Below are positions 26,119 through 34,274 of a stretch of DNA of 64,000 nucleotides, in pieces (the stretch's first letter is position 1; the number at the start of each line of letters is the position of its first letter). A program made the translations under genes and the position numbers. This stretch comes from Myxococcus stipitatus (lineage in GTDB: Bacteria > Myxococcota > Myxococcia > Myxococcales > Myxococcaceae), in NCBI RefSeq assembly GCF_038561935.1, contig NZ_CP102770.1:3844001-3908000 (forward strand), read 5' to 3'. Below the pieces are notes generated by a model. That model searched no databases. It had not been told where the DNA came from and saw only the letters and a program-made list of their open reading frames with translations.

Positions 26119-26139
26119 CGCGCCTGAATGACAGGCGCG
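26119..26139 (+). terminator. terminator hairpin after HAD gene
   Basis: CGCGCCTG at 26119-26126 pairs perfectly with CAGGCGCG at 26132-26139 around the loop AATGA, six bases after the stop. No U-tract. Confidence 0.6.
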
Positions 26140-26231
26140 GCCGGATGGGGTTTGAAAGGCTTTGAAGTCCCCCTGCCGCGCGCTATGAGGCGCACGGCGT
26201 CCGCCGCTCCTGGAGGGTAGGGGCGGCCAGC

Positions 26232-27371
26232 ATGGAGGCACCCGCGGTGGCCAGCCCGTACTCGAAGGACCTGCTGTTGACGATGTACCGGAAGATGTAC
26301 CTCATCCGCCGTTTCGAGGAGCGTGCGGGTCAGCAGTACACGCTGGGGAAGATTGCCGGCTTCTGTCACCTGTACATCGGGCAGGAGGCGGTGGCTGTGG
26401 GTCCGGTGGAGGCCATCCGCCAGGACGACTACATGCTCAGCGCGTACCGCGACCATGGCCAGCCCCTGGCGCGTGGCAGTGACGCGGGCATGGTGATGGC
26501 GGAGCTGTTCGGCCGCGGCACCGGCTACAGCAAGGGCAAGGGCGGCTCGATGCACATCTTCGACATCGAGCACCACTTCTACGGCGGCTACGGCATCGTC
26601 GGCGGGCAGATTCCGCTGGCGGCCGGCATGGCCTTCGCCAGCCGCTATCGCAACGAGGACCGCGTCACGGTCTGCTACTTCGGCGACGCGGCCGCCAACC
26701 AGGGCGCGCTGCACGAGACGTTCAACATGGCGTCGAAGTGGAAGCTGCCGGTCATCTACATCTGCGAGAACAACCGCTACGGCATGGGCACCGCCATCGC
26801 CCGCACGGCCGCGGTGCCTGAGATCTACAAGCGCGCCGCCGCCTACGACATGCGCGGCGAGCCGGTGGACGGCATGGACGCGCTGAAGATGTACGAGGCC
26901 GTGAAGGACGCGGCCGCGTGGTGCCGCGCGGGCAAGGGCCCCGTGCTGCTGGAGGCGAACACGTACCGCTTCCGCGGCCACTCCATGGCGGACCCGGCCA
27001 ACTACCGCACCAAGCAGGAGGTGGAGGACGAGCGCAAGAACGACCCCATCCCCAAGCTGCGCGAGTACACGATTCGCCAGGGCCTGGCGGTGGAGGCGGA
27101 CTTCGAGCGCATCGACGAAGAGGTGAAGGCGCAGGTGGACGCCGCGGTGAAGTTCGCGGACGAGTCCCCGGAGCCGAGCCTGGAAGAGCTGTGGCGCGAC
27201 ACCATCGTCGAGCCGGGCGAGGCCGACGTGCGTCCGCGTGAGCGGGTGCTGGGCGTGAAGGTGACGAACTGGCCGTCGTACCCGTCGGGCCAGGAGCTGA
27301 AGGTCACCTGGGACCTGGAGCCGCGCGAGCAGGCGGAAGCCGCGGACAAGAAGGCGGGCCTGATCCGCTGA
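26232..27371 (+). CDS. pdhA: pyruvate dehydrogenase E1 component, alpha subunit
   Basis: A 379-residue thiamine-diphosphate enzyme subunit. It decarboxylates pyruvate and passes the acetyl group to the E2 lipoate. Marks are RRFEERAGQQYTLGKIAGF, the THDP/Mg2+ motif GDAAANQGALHETFNMA...CENN (GDA instead of GDG, common in this family), and the phosphorylation-loop-like RFRGHSMADPANYR. Length is typical of heterotetrameric E1 alpha. The beta subunit starts 58 bases downstream and the E2 gene directly after that, which identifies the cluster as a 2-oxo acid dehydrogenase operon. Pyruvate rather than branched-chain specificity is inferred from overall resemblance. Confidence 0.93.
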   Translation: MEAPAVASPYSKDLLLTMYRKMYLIRRFEERAGQQYTLGKIAGFCHLYIGQEAVAVGPVEAIRQDDYMLSAYRDHGQPLARGSDAGMVMAELFGRGTGYSKGKGGSMHIFDIEHHFYGGYGIVGGQIPLAAGMAFASRYRNEDRVTVCYFGDAAANQGALHETFNMASKWKLPVIYICENNRYGMGTAIARTAAVPEIYKRAAAYDMRGEPVDGMDALKMYEAVKDAAAWCRAGKGPVLLEANTYRFRGHSMADPANYRTKQEVEDERKNDPIPKLREYTIRQGLAVEADFERIDEEVKAQVDAAVKFADESPEPSLEELWRDTIVEPGEADVRPRERVLGVKVTNWPSYPSGQELKVTWDLEPREQAEAADKKAGLIR

Positions 27372-27429
27372 AGGCGCTCAGGACCCTTGTCACAACCCAA
27401 CCTTTTTTGATTTCGAGTCGGAGCCGACG

Positions 27430-28416
27430 ATGCCCGAGTTGATGTACCGCGAGGCGCTGAACCAGGCGCTCGCCGAGGAGATGGAGCGCGACGCCAACGT
27501 CTTCCTGATTGGCGAGGAAGTGGGCCGCTACAACGGCGCGTTCAAGGTGTCGCAGGGTCTGCTGGACCGGTTCGGGAGCGCGCGCATCATCGACGCGCCC
27601 ATCTCCGAGCTGGGCTTTGGTGGCATGAGCGTGGGCGCGGCCATGGTGGGCCTGCGTCCGGTGGTGGAGATGATGACGTGGAACTTCGCCATCCTGGCGA
27701 TGGACCAGATCGTCAACAACGCCGCCAAGCTGCGCCACATGTCGGGCGGCCAGCTGCGCTGCCCCATCGTCTTCCGCGGCCCGGGCGGCGCGGGTGGACG
27801 TCTGTCCAGCCAGCACAGCCAGGCGCTCGAGGCGAACTACGCGCACTTCCCGGGCCTGAAGGTCATCGCGCCCGCGACGCCCGCGGACGCCAAGGGCATG
27901 CTGAAGGCGGCCATCCGCGACGAGAACCCCGTCATCATGTTCGAGGGCGAGCGGCTCTACGCGCTCAAGGGCGAGGTGCCCGAGGGCGAGCACGTGGTGC
28001 CGCTGGGCAAGGCGGACGTGAAGCGGGAGGGCACGGACGTCACCGTCATCACCTGGAGCCGCATGTATTACTTCTGCATGCAGGCGGCCGAGGAGTTGGC
28101 GAAGGAGGGCATCAGCGTGGAGGTCCTGGACCTGCGCACGCTGCGGCCCCTGGATGAGGAGGCCATCCTCGCGAGCGTGCGCAAGACGAACCGCGCCGTC
28201 ATCGTGGAGGAGGGGTGGGCGCTGGCGGGTGTGGGCGCCTCGGTGGTGGACATCATCCAGTCCAAGGCGTTCGACGAGCTGGACGCGCCGGTGGAGCGCG
28301 TGACGGGGCTCGATGTGAACATGTCCTACGCGGCGAACCTGGAGAACGCGACCCAGCCGGACGCGCCCAAGATCATCGCCGCGGTGAAGAAGGTGCTGTA
28401 CCGCCAGGGAGCCTGA
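27430..28416 (+). CDS. pdhB: pyruvate dehydrogenase E1 component, beta subunit
   Basis: A 328-residue partner of the alpha subunit. It has MYREALNQALAEEM at the start, the GEEVGRYNGAFKVSQGL region, the cofactor-binding glutamate in the conserved PISELGFGGMSVGAAM stretch, and the C-terminal transketolase domain with VLDLRTLRPLDEEAI and VEEGWALAGVG. It completes the alpha2beta2 E1 in the cytoplasm. The stop is five bases before the E2 start, so the two are tightly cotranslated. Confidence 0.94.
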   Translation: MPELMYREALNQALAEEMERDANVFLIGEEVGRYNGAFKVSQGLLDRFGSARIIDAPISELGFGGMSVGAAMVGLRPVVEMMTWNFAILAMDQIVNNAAKLRHMSGGQLRCPIVFRGPGGAGGRLSSQHSQALEANYAHFPGLKVIAPATPADAKGMLKAAIRDENPVIMFEGERLYALKGEVPEGEHVVPLGKADVKREGTDVTVITWSRMYYFCMQAAEELAKEGISVEVLDLRTLRPLDEEAILASVRKTNRAVIVEEGWALAGVGASVVDIIQSKAFDELDAPVERVTGLDVNMSYAANLENATQPDAPKIIAAVKKVLYRQGA

Positions 28417-28420
28417 CCGT

Positions 28421-30034
28421 ATGGCCATTCCCATTCAGATGCCGAGCCTCTCCCCGACGATGACGGAGGGGAAGATCGTCAAGTGGCTGAAGAAGGTGGG
28501 GGACAAGGTCTCCTCCGGTGAGGCGCTCGCCGAGGTGGAGACGGACAAGTCCAACCTCGAGATCGAGGCCTACGACGACGGCTACGTGCTGCAGATCCTC
28601 GTCGAGGCGAACCAGACGGCGGCCGTCGGCGCGCCCATCGCGTACATCGGCAAGCAGGGAGAGAAGGTCGCGGGTGGTGGCGCGGCCCCGGCTCCCCAGC
28701 CCGCTGCCGCCCCGGCGCCCGCGCCGAAGGTGGAGGCGCCTGCCCCCGCTCCGGCCGCCGCTCCCGCGGCTGCTTCGGGGGGCGGCCGCATCGCCATCCA
28801 GATGCCGAGCCTCTCCCCGACGATGACGGAGGGGAAGATCGTCAAGTGGCTGAAGAAGGTGGGGGACAAGGTCTCCTCCGGTGAAGCGCTCGCCGAGGTG
28901 GAGACGGACAAGTCCAATCTGGAGATCGAGGCCTACGACGACGGCACGCTGGCGGAGATCGTCGTGGGTGCGAACCAGATGGCGCCCGTCGGTTCACCCA
29001 TCGCGTACATCACGGCCAAGGGGGGCAAGGCGGCGGCTGCTGCTCCGGCTCCCGCTCCCGCTCCCGCGGTGAAGCCCGCGGAAGTGGCGGCGGCGCCCAA
29101 GCCGCAGGCCGCGCCCGCTCCGGCTCCCGTGGCTCCGGCGCAGGCGGAGGGCCGCAGGGTGCGCGCCAGCCCGCTCGCGAAGAAGATCGCCCGCGACCGC
29201 GGCGTGGATATCTCGCGCGTGCAGGGCTCGGGTCCCTCGGGTCGCGTGGTGAAGCGCGACATCGAAGCGGCCCTGGCTCGGGGCGTGACGGCTCCCGCTC
29301 CTTCGGCGCCCACGGCTCCGGTGGCGCGCAAGGCTCCGGCCGCGGTGGCAGCACGCGCCGAGTCCCGGACCGAGCCGCTGACGTCCATGCGCAAGGTGAT
29401 TGCGCAGCGGATGACGGAGGTGAAGCCCGGCGTGCCGCACTTCTATCTCACCATCGAGGTGGAGATGGACGCGGCCGTGAAGGTGCGCGAGGAGGCGAAG
29501 GCGCTGGACCTCAAGGTCTCCGTCAACGACCTCGTCGTGAAGGCCGTGGCGATGGCGGTGAAGCGCTATCCGAAAATCAACGTCTCGCTCCAGGGGGACC
29601 AGGTGGTCCACCATGGCTCGGTGGACGTCGGTGTGGCCGTGGCGCTGGAGCAGGGGCTCATCACGCCCGTGGTCCGGGACGCGGACCAGAAGGGGCTTCA
29701 GGCCATCTCCACGGAGGTGCGTGAGCTGGCGGAGCGTGCCCGCAAGCGCGCGCTCAAGCCCGACGAGTACACGGGCGGCTCCATCACCGTGAGCAACCTG
29801 GGCATGTACGGCATCGACCAGTTCGTCGCCATCATCAACCCGCCGCAGGCCTCCATCCTCGCGGTGGGCGCGGTGAGCGACAAGGTGGTGGTGCGCGACG
29901 GGCAGATGGTGATTCGCAAGATGATGACGGCGACGTTGTCGTGCGACCACCGCATCATCGACGGGGCCATCGGCGCCGAGTTCATGCGGGAGCTGCGCGG
30001 CCTCCTGGAGCACCCCACGCGGCTGCTCTTCTAG
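28421..30034 (+). CDS. pdhC: pyruvate dehydrogenase E2, dihydrolipoamide acetyltransferase
   Basis: A 537-residue multidomain enzyme. Domain order: lipoyl domain 1 (residues 1-78), an Ala/Pro-rich flexible linker, lipoyl domain 2 (about 122-199), a second linker, the E1/E3 subunit-binding domain (about 244-282, RASPLAKKIARDRGVDISR), and the acetyltransferase core (about 310-537) with the active-site SCDHRIIDGAIGAEF. Each lipoyl domain carries the lysine in VETDKSNLEIEAY. The two lipoyl domains are encoded by almost identical DNA (listed as a repeat). No E3 (lpd) gene follows; the terminator lies directly after the stop, so E3 is encoded elsewhere. Confidence 0.96.
   Translation: MAIPIQMPSLSPTMTEGKIVKWLKKVGDKVSSGEALAEVETDKSNLEIEAYDDGYVLQILVEANQTAAVGAPIAYIGKQGEKVAGGGAAPAPQPAAAPAPAPKVEAPAPAPAAAPAAASGGGRIAIQMPSLSPTMTEGKIVKWLKKVGDKVSSGEALAEVETDKSNLEIEAYDDGTLAEIVVGANQMAPVGSPIAYITAKGGKAAAAAPAPAPAPAVKPAEVAAAPKPQAAPAPAPVAPAQAEGRRVRASPLAKKIARDRGVDISRVQGSGPSGRVVKRDIEAALARGVTAPAPSAPTAPVARKAPAAVAARAESRTEPLTSMRKVIAQRMTEVKPGVPHFYLTIEVEMDAAVKVREEAKALDLKVSVNDLVVKAVAMAVKRYPKINVSLQGDQVVHHGSVDVGVAVALEQGLITPVVRDADQKGLQAISTEVRELAERARKRALKPDEYTGGSITVSNLGMYGIDQFVAIINPPQASILAVGAVSDKVVVRDGQMVIRKMMTATLSCDHRIIDGAIGAEFMRELRGLLEHPTRLLF
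28439..28582 (+). repeat. lipoyl-domain DNA repeat, copy 1
   Basis: This 144-base unit recurs 363 bases downstream at 28802-28945 with three differences that I can count, two of them in the SNLE codons. Both copies lie inside pdhC and encode lipoyl domains. Confidence 0.92.
28802..28945 (+). repeat. lipoyl-domain DNA repeat, copy 2
   Basis: Second copy of the unit at 28439-28582. Third-position as well as non-synonymous positions are conserved, pointing to recent duplication or gene conversion rather than selection on protein alone. Confidence 0.92.
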
Positions 30035-30052
30035 TCGTCGTCGTTGCCTGAC

Positions 30053-30096
30053 GGCCCGCTCCACCCGCGCCATTCCCCGGCGCGAGGGAGCGGGCC
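30053..30096. terminator. hairpin between pdhC and a convergent small gene
   Basis: GGCCCGCTCC at 30053-30062 pairs perfectly with GGAGCGGGCC at 30087-30096, and CGCGCC/GGCGCG adds an inner stem. TTGTTG follows on the plus strand, a weak U-rich end. Confidence 0.7.
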
Positions 30097-30108
30097 TTGT
30101 TGCATCCA

Positions 30109-30351
30109 CTACCGGCGCGTGGGCTCCGCGCCGTGGGCTTGTTCCTCCAGCCGGCGTTGCTCGCACGTGACGCGCGCCTGCTGGTCCCTGGGTGTGCCGG
30201 TGGGCAGCTCGTGCTCATCCTCCAGGGAGCGGCCGACCATGCCGGGCCAGGGCTCCGGGCGCGTGGCCTCCACATGGTCGATGTGCTCGGCGTACTCGTT
30301 GTCCGGGGGCGCGTTGCGCGGCATGTCGTCTGGCTTGTCCTGGTGCGCCAT
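30109..30351 (-). CDS. small acidic hypothetical protein
   Basis: An 80-residue hydrophilic protein with no signal peptide and no recognised domain (MAHQDKPDDMPRNAPPDNEY...). It is rich in Asp, Glu, Pro and Arg and likely disordered. The ATG at 30351 has AAGGAGG eight bases upstream, which is the main evidence that the frame is translated. It converges on pdhC across a shared hairpin. Short disordered proteins of this kind are common beside larger genes in myxobacteria; no function can be proposed. Confidence 0.5.
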   Translation of the reverse strand: MAHQDKPDDMPRNAPPDNEYAEHIDHVEATRPEPWPGMVGRSLEDEHELPTGTPRDQQARVTCEQRRLEEQAHGAEPTRR

Positions 30352-30517
30352 GACGGTGTCCTCCTTCGGGACGTGGCGGAAGTTCCACCGTTAACGGTGC
30401 GGCGCGACGTCGCGGTGGGCCAGTCGTGGCCCGCTGCGTGGCCCGCTCCCCCGCTCAGTGGGCGGCCGCAAAAAAAGCCCGGCAGGCGAGTCGGTTCGCT
30501 GCTTAACTTCGTTCCAA

Positions 30518-30826
30518 ATGAACGACGACATGACACGCGAACGGCTTGTCCAGGGTGTGTCGGAGTTGGAGGAGCGGGTGGGCCCGCCGCTGCCTCTCAC
30601 GCAGTCGCTGCAAAAGGCCCTGCTCGGAGCGGTGTTCCCCCTCACCGCGGAAGAGCTCACCTGGGTGGCTCGGGAGAACGAGGCGCCGTCCTCCGTCCTC
30701 TCCCTGTTGGGAAGCCTGCCGCAGGGACGTTTCTCCTCGATGGACGCGGTGACTTCGGCGTTGGAGCAGGATGCCGCCCGCCCGGACCCGCTCCCCCCCA
30801 CACCCTCCCTCCCATCCTCCCGCTGA
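30518..30826 (+). CDS. DUF2795-like small protein
   Basis: A 102-residue protein. The central segment FPLTAEELTWVARENEAPSS, followed by VLSLLGSLPQGRFSSMDAV, fits the pattern of DUF2795 (a helical domain of about 50 residues with a xxA(R/K)ENGAP core, present in many soil bacteria and of unknown role). The N-terminal 35 residues are a charged helix, and the tail is Pro/Ser-rich. The start ATG 30518 lacks a good Shine-Dalgarno; ATG 30530 is an alternative. It lies between the divergent small acidic gene and the signalling gene at 31085. Confidence 0.6.
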   Translation: MNDDMTRERLVQGVSELEERVGPPLPLTQSLQKALLGAVFPLTAEELTWVARENEAPSSVLSLLGSLPQGRFSSMDAVTSALEQDAARPDPLPPTPSLPSSR

Positions 30827-31084
30827 ACTCGTCTCTCCAGCGCGCGCCAGGCTCTGTCCTGGCGTGCTCATTCCGCTGGTACGCCCGGGGAGCAGGCGGA
30901 CCACCATGCGCTCGTCCAGAAATTCCTGGGGGTCAAACCTGTCTGGTTGCTCTAGAGTTGAGGAGGCGTGGCGTCACGGGGGGACGGTTCCGTGGGCGCG
31001 GAGAAGAAAGGGAGTCGGAGGAGGCGCTATTCTGGGGGGCACCAGCCTGGCCTCTCCGTGGGATAGCCGGCCAGGAGGAGCGTC

Positions 31085-32242
31085 ATGAACCCGTCTGAAC
31101 TGCCCGCGGTGCTGTACGTCGACGATGACGCCCTCAACCTGCGGGTCTTCGACGCGAACTTCGGACAGCGCTTCCGCATCTTCCGCAGCGCGTCTCCCAG
31201 CGAGGCGCTGACGCTGCTCGAGCAGCGCAAGGGCGAGATTGGCGTCATCCTCTCCGACCAGCGCATGCCGGGGATGACGGGCGTGGAGCTCCTGGAGCGA
31301 GCGCGTTCGATCGCCCCCGACGCCAAGCGCATGCTCGTCACGGCCTACGCGGACATGCAGGCCGTCATCGACGCGGTGAACCGCGGACAGGTGACGCGCT
31401 ACTTCGTCAAGCCGTGGGACCGCTCGGAGCTGCAGGCGGCGCTGGACGACGCGCTCAAGATTGCGCGCCTGGAGCTGCGCATCCGCGAGGTGGAAGGGCG
31501 GATGATGAAGTCGGAGCGTCTGGCCACGCTGGGGCAGGTGACGGCGGGCATCGCTCACGAGCTGATGGGCCCGGTGGGCTACCTCTCGCAGAACGTGGCT
31601 TCGCTCCAGCGCGACCTCACGAGTGTCATCCAGTACGTGTCGCGGCACCTGGCCACGGACCCCAACCCGTCGGTGGCGGAGACGGTGGAGGACCTGCCCG
31701 CGCTCATCAAGGACCTGGCGGATGGCGCCGAGCACCTGCGGCAGGTCGCCCTGGGGCTGCGCGCGCAGGCGCGAGGCGAGGACATGGAGGCCACCGCGGA
31801 CGTGGCCGAGGTGGTGTCCTTCGCGGTGAAGCTGGCGCGCGCGGAGGTGAGAGACCGCGCTCGGCTGACGAGCAACGGCGAGCCCGTGCGAGTCGTCTTC
31901 GGTCCCGTGAAGCTGTGCCAGGTGTTGCTCAACCTCGTGGTCAACGCGGCGCAGGCCATGGCGGGCACCGGGCGTCAGGGGCGCATCGAGGTGCGCTGGG
32001 CGGTGCGGCCCGACGACGTGGTGCTGACGGTGGCGGACAACGGCTGCGGCATTCCCATGGACCTGCAGGAGCGTGTCTTCCAGCCGCTGTTCACCACGAA
32101 GCCGGTGGGCATCGGCACGGGCCTGGGCCTGTCCATCTGCCGCGAGCTGGTGACTCAGGCAGGCGGCAGCCTGCGACTGTCCTCCACGCCGGGCGAGGGC
32201 ACGGACATCGAAATCACCCTCCGGCGAGCCCCGCTCCCCTGA
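31085..32242 (+). CDS. receiver-histidine kinase hybrid (REC-HisKA-HATPase)
   Basis: A 385-residue cytoplasmic protein with a reversed hybrid order. Residues 1-125 are a receiver domain: acidic pair in VLYVDDDALNL, phospho-acceptor Asp in ILSDQRMPGMTG, Thr in LVTAYAD and Lys in FVKPWDR. A HisKA dimerisation domain follows with the H-box ATLGQVTAGIAHELMGPVGY, then HATPase with N-box LLNLVVNAAQAM, G1 VADNGCGIP and G2 GTGLGLSIC. No sensor or membrane segment exists, so it probably takes phosphate from another kinase and integrates signals. The Shine-Dalgarno CAGGAGGAG precedes ATG 31085. Its end overlaps the convergent gene at 32214. Confidence 0.92.
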   Translation: MNPSELPAVLYVDDDALNLRVFDANFGQRFRIFRSASPSEALTLLEQRKGEIGVILSDQRMPGMTGVELLERARSIAPDAKRMLVTAYADMQAVIDAVNRGQVTRYFVKPWDRSELQAALDDALKIARLELRIREVEGRMMKSERLATLGQVTAGIAHELMGPVGYLSQNVASLQRDLTSVIQYVSRHLATDPNPSVAETVEDLPALIKDLADGAEHLRQVALGLRAQARGEDMEATADVAEVVSFAVKLARAEVRDRARLTSNGEPVRVVFGPVKLCQVLLNLVVNAAQAMAGTGRQGRIEVRWAVRPDDVVLTVADNGCGIPMDLQERVFQPLFTTKPVGIGTGLGLSICRELVTQAGGSLRLSSTPGEGTDIEITLRRAPLP

Positions 32243-32798
32243 GGCCGAAGGCGTTGCTGAGCATGCGCCACACCCGGTGGAGCGTCTCGCTCTCCGAGCG
32301 GCGCACGTCCTCCACCAGCAGCGCGCGCGTGGGGCCCGTGCCCTCGCGCGTGTACTCGACGACCAGCGCGTAGCGAGGGCCGGGGCGCTCGACGAGGTGC
32401 ACGGCGCGGACGGCGTCGAAGGCGATGAGCTCCGCGCGGGTGGCGCTCGGGGCCCAGGTCAGTCGCTCCAGCCGCAGCGTCTCCGTGCGGAAGTGCAGGA
32501 CGAAGCGGCGGCGGGCCAGTCTCGACTCCAGCTTCAGCGCCAGGCCCACCAGCGCGGCGGCCACCAGCGCGAGCGCGGCCGACGCGGTGGGGAATGTGCC
32601 TGCCTCCTGGCCCACCAGGATGGCCGAGCCCACCGCGCAGCCCACGGCGACGCCCACGCTCAAGCCAGGCAGCATCCTCCACTCCCACCGAGGTGGAAGG
32701 GACTCACCCACGAGCCGGCCGCTGTCGTAGCGCAGGCGCACGTCACCGAGCAGCGGGGGGATTCGGTTCTCCTGCAACGCGTCCTTGAAGCTCGCCAC
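32214..32798 (-). CDS. membrane protein of unknown function
   Basis: Read from GTG 32798 (194 residues); an ATG at 32870 in the same frame would overlap the divergent response regulator. Two hydrophobic segments follow each other near residues 48-95 (LSVGVAVGCAVGSAILVGQE and ALALVAAALVGLALKLE). The rest is soluble beta-rich sequence (RRRFVLHFRTETLRLERL, DAVRAVHLVERPGPRYALVV-type strands) that looks like a PH-like domain, as in small membrane-anchored DUFs, though I cannot name it. Its 3' end overlaps the end of the kinase gene at 31085-32242 by 29 bases, so these are convergent with no terminator between. Confidence 0.66.
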   Translation of the reverse strand: MASFKDALQENRIPPLLGDVRLRYDSGRLVGESLPPRWEWRMLPGLSVGVAVGCAVGSAILVGQEAGTFPTASAALALVAAALVGLALKLESRLARRRFVLHFRTETLRLERLTWAPSATRAELIAFDAVRAVHLVERPGPRYALVVEYTREGTGPTRALLVEDVRRSESETLHRVWRMLSNAFGLRGAGLAGG

Positions 32799-32868
32799 GC
32801 GCCCAGCATAGCGGTCCAACGCATGCGAGCCTCGAAGTCCGCGCGAAGCTGTGCGAATCTCCAAAGCC

Positions 32869-33840
32869 ATGGATCTCCCGTTCGAGACCGGTGAGAGCGG
32901 CGGTGAGGAGGGGGGAACGCTCGCCTCGACGGTGCTGGTGGTGGACGACGAGCCCGTCGTGCTGGACATCTGCGCGCGGCTGCTGGAGCGCGAGTCGGAC
33001 CTGGTGGTGCTGGTGGCGGAGAGCGCGGAGGAAGCGCTGCCTCTCTTGCGCGAGCAACGCGTCGACGTGCTGGTGACGGACAAGAACCTCCCCGGAATGG
33101 GCGGGGTGGAGCTCGTCGCGCAGGCGCGCGGGCTGCAACCTTCACTCGAAGCGTTGATGATCACTGCCTACGCGAGCAGCGAGTCGGTCATCGCCGCCTT
33201 CGCCGCGGGGGCGAGCGACTACATCCTCAAGCCGTTCGATGACCTGCGAGTGCTGCGCGCCAAGGTGCGAGCGGCGCTGGAGCGGCGCACGGCCGGCAGT
33301 CGCGTGCGAGAGCAGGCGAGGGAAGTCGCTCGCGAGGCCGCCGCGCTCCTGTCCGCCGGGCAGGACGCCCCGGAGCCTGCCCATGAAGCACTCGAAGTGG
33401 AACTCCGCGCCTACGAAGAGTCTTCGCGCGCGGTACAGCAGGGCACCGTGGGGGTGGTCGGCAGCGCCGATGCGCTCTCCGCGCTGAAGGAAGCGGGGTT
33501 CGAGGTGATGGAGCTGGCGCCGTATGCGCCGGAGCTGGAGCGCGTGGACGTCGTCGTCGTGGAGACGGGCGACCCGCAGTGGCGCACGCTGGCGGAGCGT
33601 CTTCAGCGCCGGCCGCCGGATGTGCTGTTGCTCGCCAGCCCTCAGGCGGACCTGGGTGACTTGTTGGAGGCCATCACCCTGCGCATGGACCTGGTGGGCT
33701 TCGGCTCCTCCCAGGGGGCGAGCGTCCTGCCGGAGAAGGTGCGGATGCTGTTGCTGCGGCGAGGAGTCCAGCGAGCGTTGGACCGGCTTGCCGCCGCGCT
33801 CACCGCGTTCCGTCAGAGCATCCCCGCGCGCTCGGCCTGA
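32869..33840 (+). CDS. response regulator with receiver and a second receiver-like domain
   Basis: A 323-residue cytoplasmic protein. Residues about 18-138 are a canonical receiver: STVLVVDDEPVVLD, the acceptor Asp in VLVTDKNLPGMGG, Thr in MITAYASSE, Lys in ILKPFDD. After a helical linker (about 140-180) comes a stretch GTVGVVGSADALSALKEAGF, then VDVVVVETGDPQWRTLAERL and DVLLLASPQADLGDLLEAIT, which follows the receiver beta/alpha order but without an obvious phospho-Asp pocket. No DNA-binding or enzymatic output domain is present. ATG 32869 shares its CATG with an ATG on the other strand; GTG 32851 is an alternative start. It probably works with the nearby hybrid kinase. Confidence 0.88.
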   Translation: MDLPFETGESGGEEGGTLASTVLVVDDEPVVLDICARLLERESDLVVLVAESAEEALPLLREQRVDVLVTDKNLPGMGGVELVAQARGLQPSLEALMITAYASSESVIAAFAAGASDYILKPFDDLRVLRAKVRAALERRTAGSRVREQAREVAREAAALLSAGQDAPEPAHEALEVELRAYEESSRAVQQGTVGVVGSADALSALKEAGFEVMELAPYAPELERVDVVVVETGDPQWRTLAERLQRRPPDVLLLASPQADLGDLLEAITLRMDLVGFGSSQGASVLPEKVRMLLLRRGVQRALDRLAAALTAFRQSIPARSA

Positions 33841-33923
33841 GCGGCGAATACGACTGAGGGGGGCTCGGGCGATACATCGCTCGGGCCGTGCTCATGCCCG
33901 CAGCTTGTCTTTGAAAAAGAAAA

Positions 33924-33951
33924 CGCCCGCCTTCTTTTCAGAAGGCGGGCG
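33924..33951 (-). terminator. intrinsic terminator after tRNA-Glu
   Basis: CGCCCGCCTTC at 33924-33934 pairs perfectly over 11 bases with GAAGGCGGGCG at 33941-33951. On the minus strand it is followed by TTTTCTTTTTC, so this is a classic rho-independent terminator for the tRNA transcript. Confidence 0.92.
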
Positions 33952-33957
33952 TCTGAG

Positions 33958-34029
33958 TGACCCTGCCGGGATTCGAACCCGAGTTTGTGCCGTGAGAGGG
34001 CACCGTCCTAACCGCTAGACGACAGGGCC
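33958..34029 (-). tRNA. tRNA-Glu (CUC)
   Basis: A 72-base cloverleaf on the minus strand. Acceptor GGCCCTG pairs with CAGGGTC (one G-U), discriminator A. The anticodon stem GTGCC/GGCAC closes the loop CTCTCAC, giving anticodon CUC for codon GAG. The T-arm CTCGG-GTTCGAA-CCCGG type loop is intact. CCA is not encoded. It follows tRNA-Gln on the same strand and ends 7 bases before a strong terminator. Confidence 0.95.
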
Positions 34030-34142
34030 GACATTTCGCTGCAACCACCGTGTTTCTGCTGCTGCTTCCTACATCTTGTTTCCGCTCTCGTCAACCATCT
34101 GATTTCGAGCTTCTTTTTTTCTGCGGACTGCGGTGCTGCGAG

Positions 34143-34213
34143 CTGGGGAACTAGGATTCGAACCTAGATAAGCAGAGTCAGAGTCTGCTGTCCTGCCGTT
34201 AGACGATTCCCCA
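34143..34213 (-). tRNA. tRNA-Gln (CUG)
   Basis: A 71-base cloverleaf on the minus strand. Acceptor TGGGGAA pairs with TTCCCCA, discriminator G, the U1-A72 pair typical of tRNA-Gln. The anticodon stem GCAGA/TCTGC closes the loop CTCTGAC, giving anticodon CUG for codon CAG. The T-loop GTTCGAATC is intact. CCA is not encoded. It lies 113 bases upstream of tRNA-Glu in the same orientation. Confidence 0.95.
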
Positions 34214-34274
34214 ATCACTGCGGCTGCCTCTACTACCAACACCGCCCAGCGACTGCAACAACTTCGGTGGGCGT

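Noticed and set aside
30097-31098. Plus-strand open frame around 30.1-31.1 kb
   Set aside because: It overlaps the small acidic gene antisense and the DUF2795-like gene in another frame, and its sequence has no family character.
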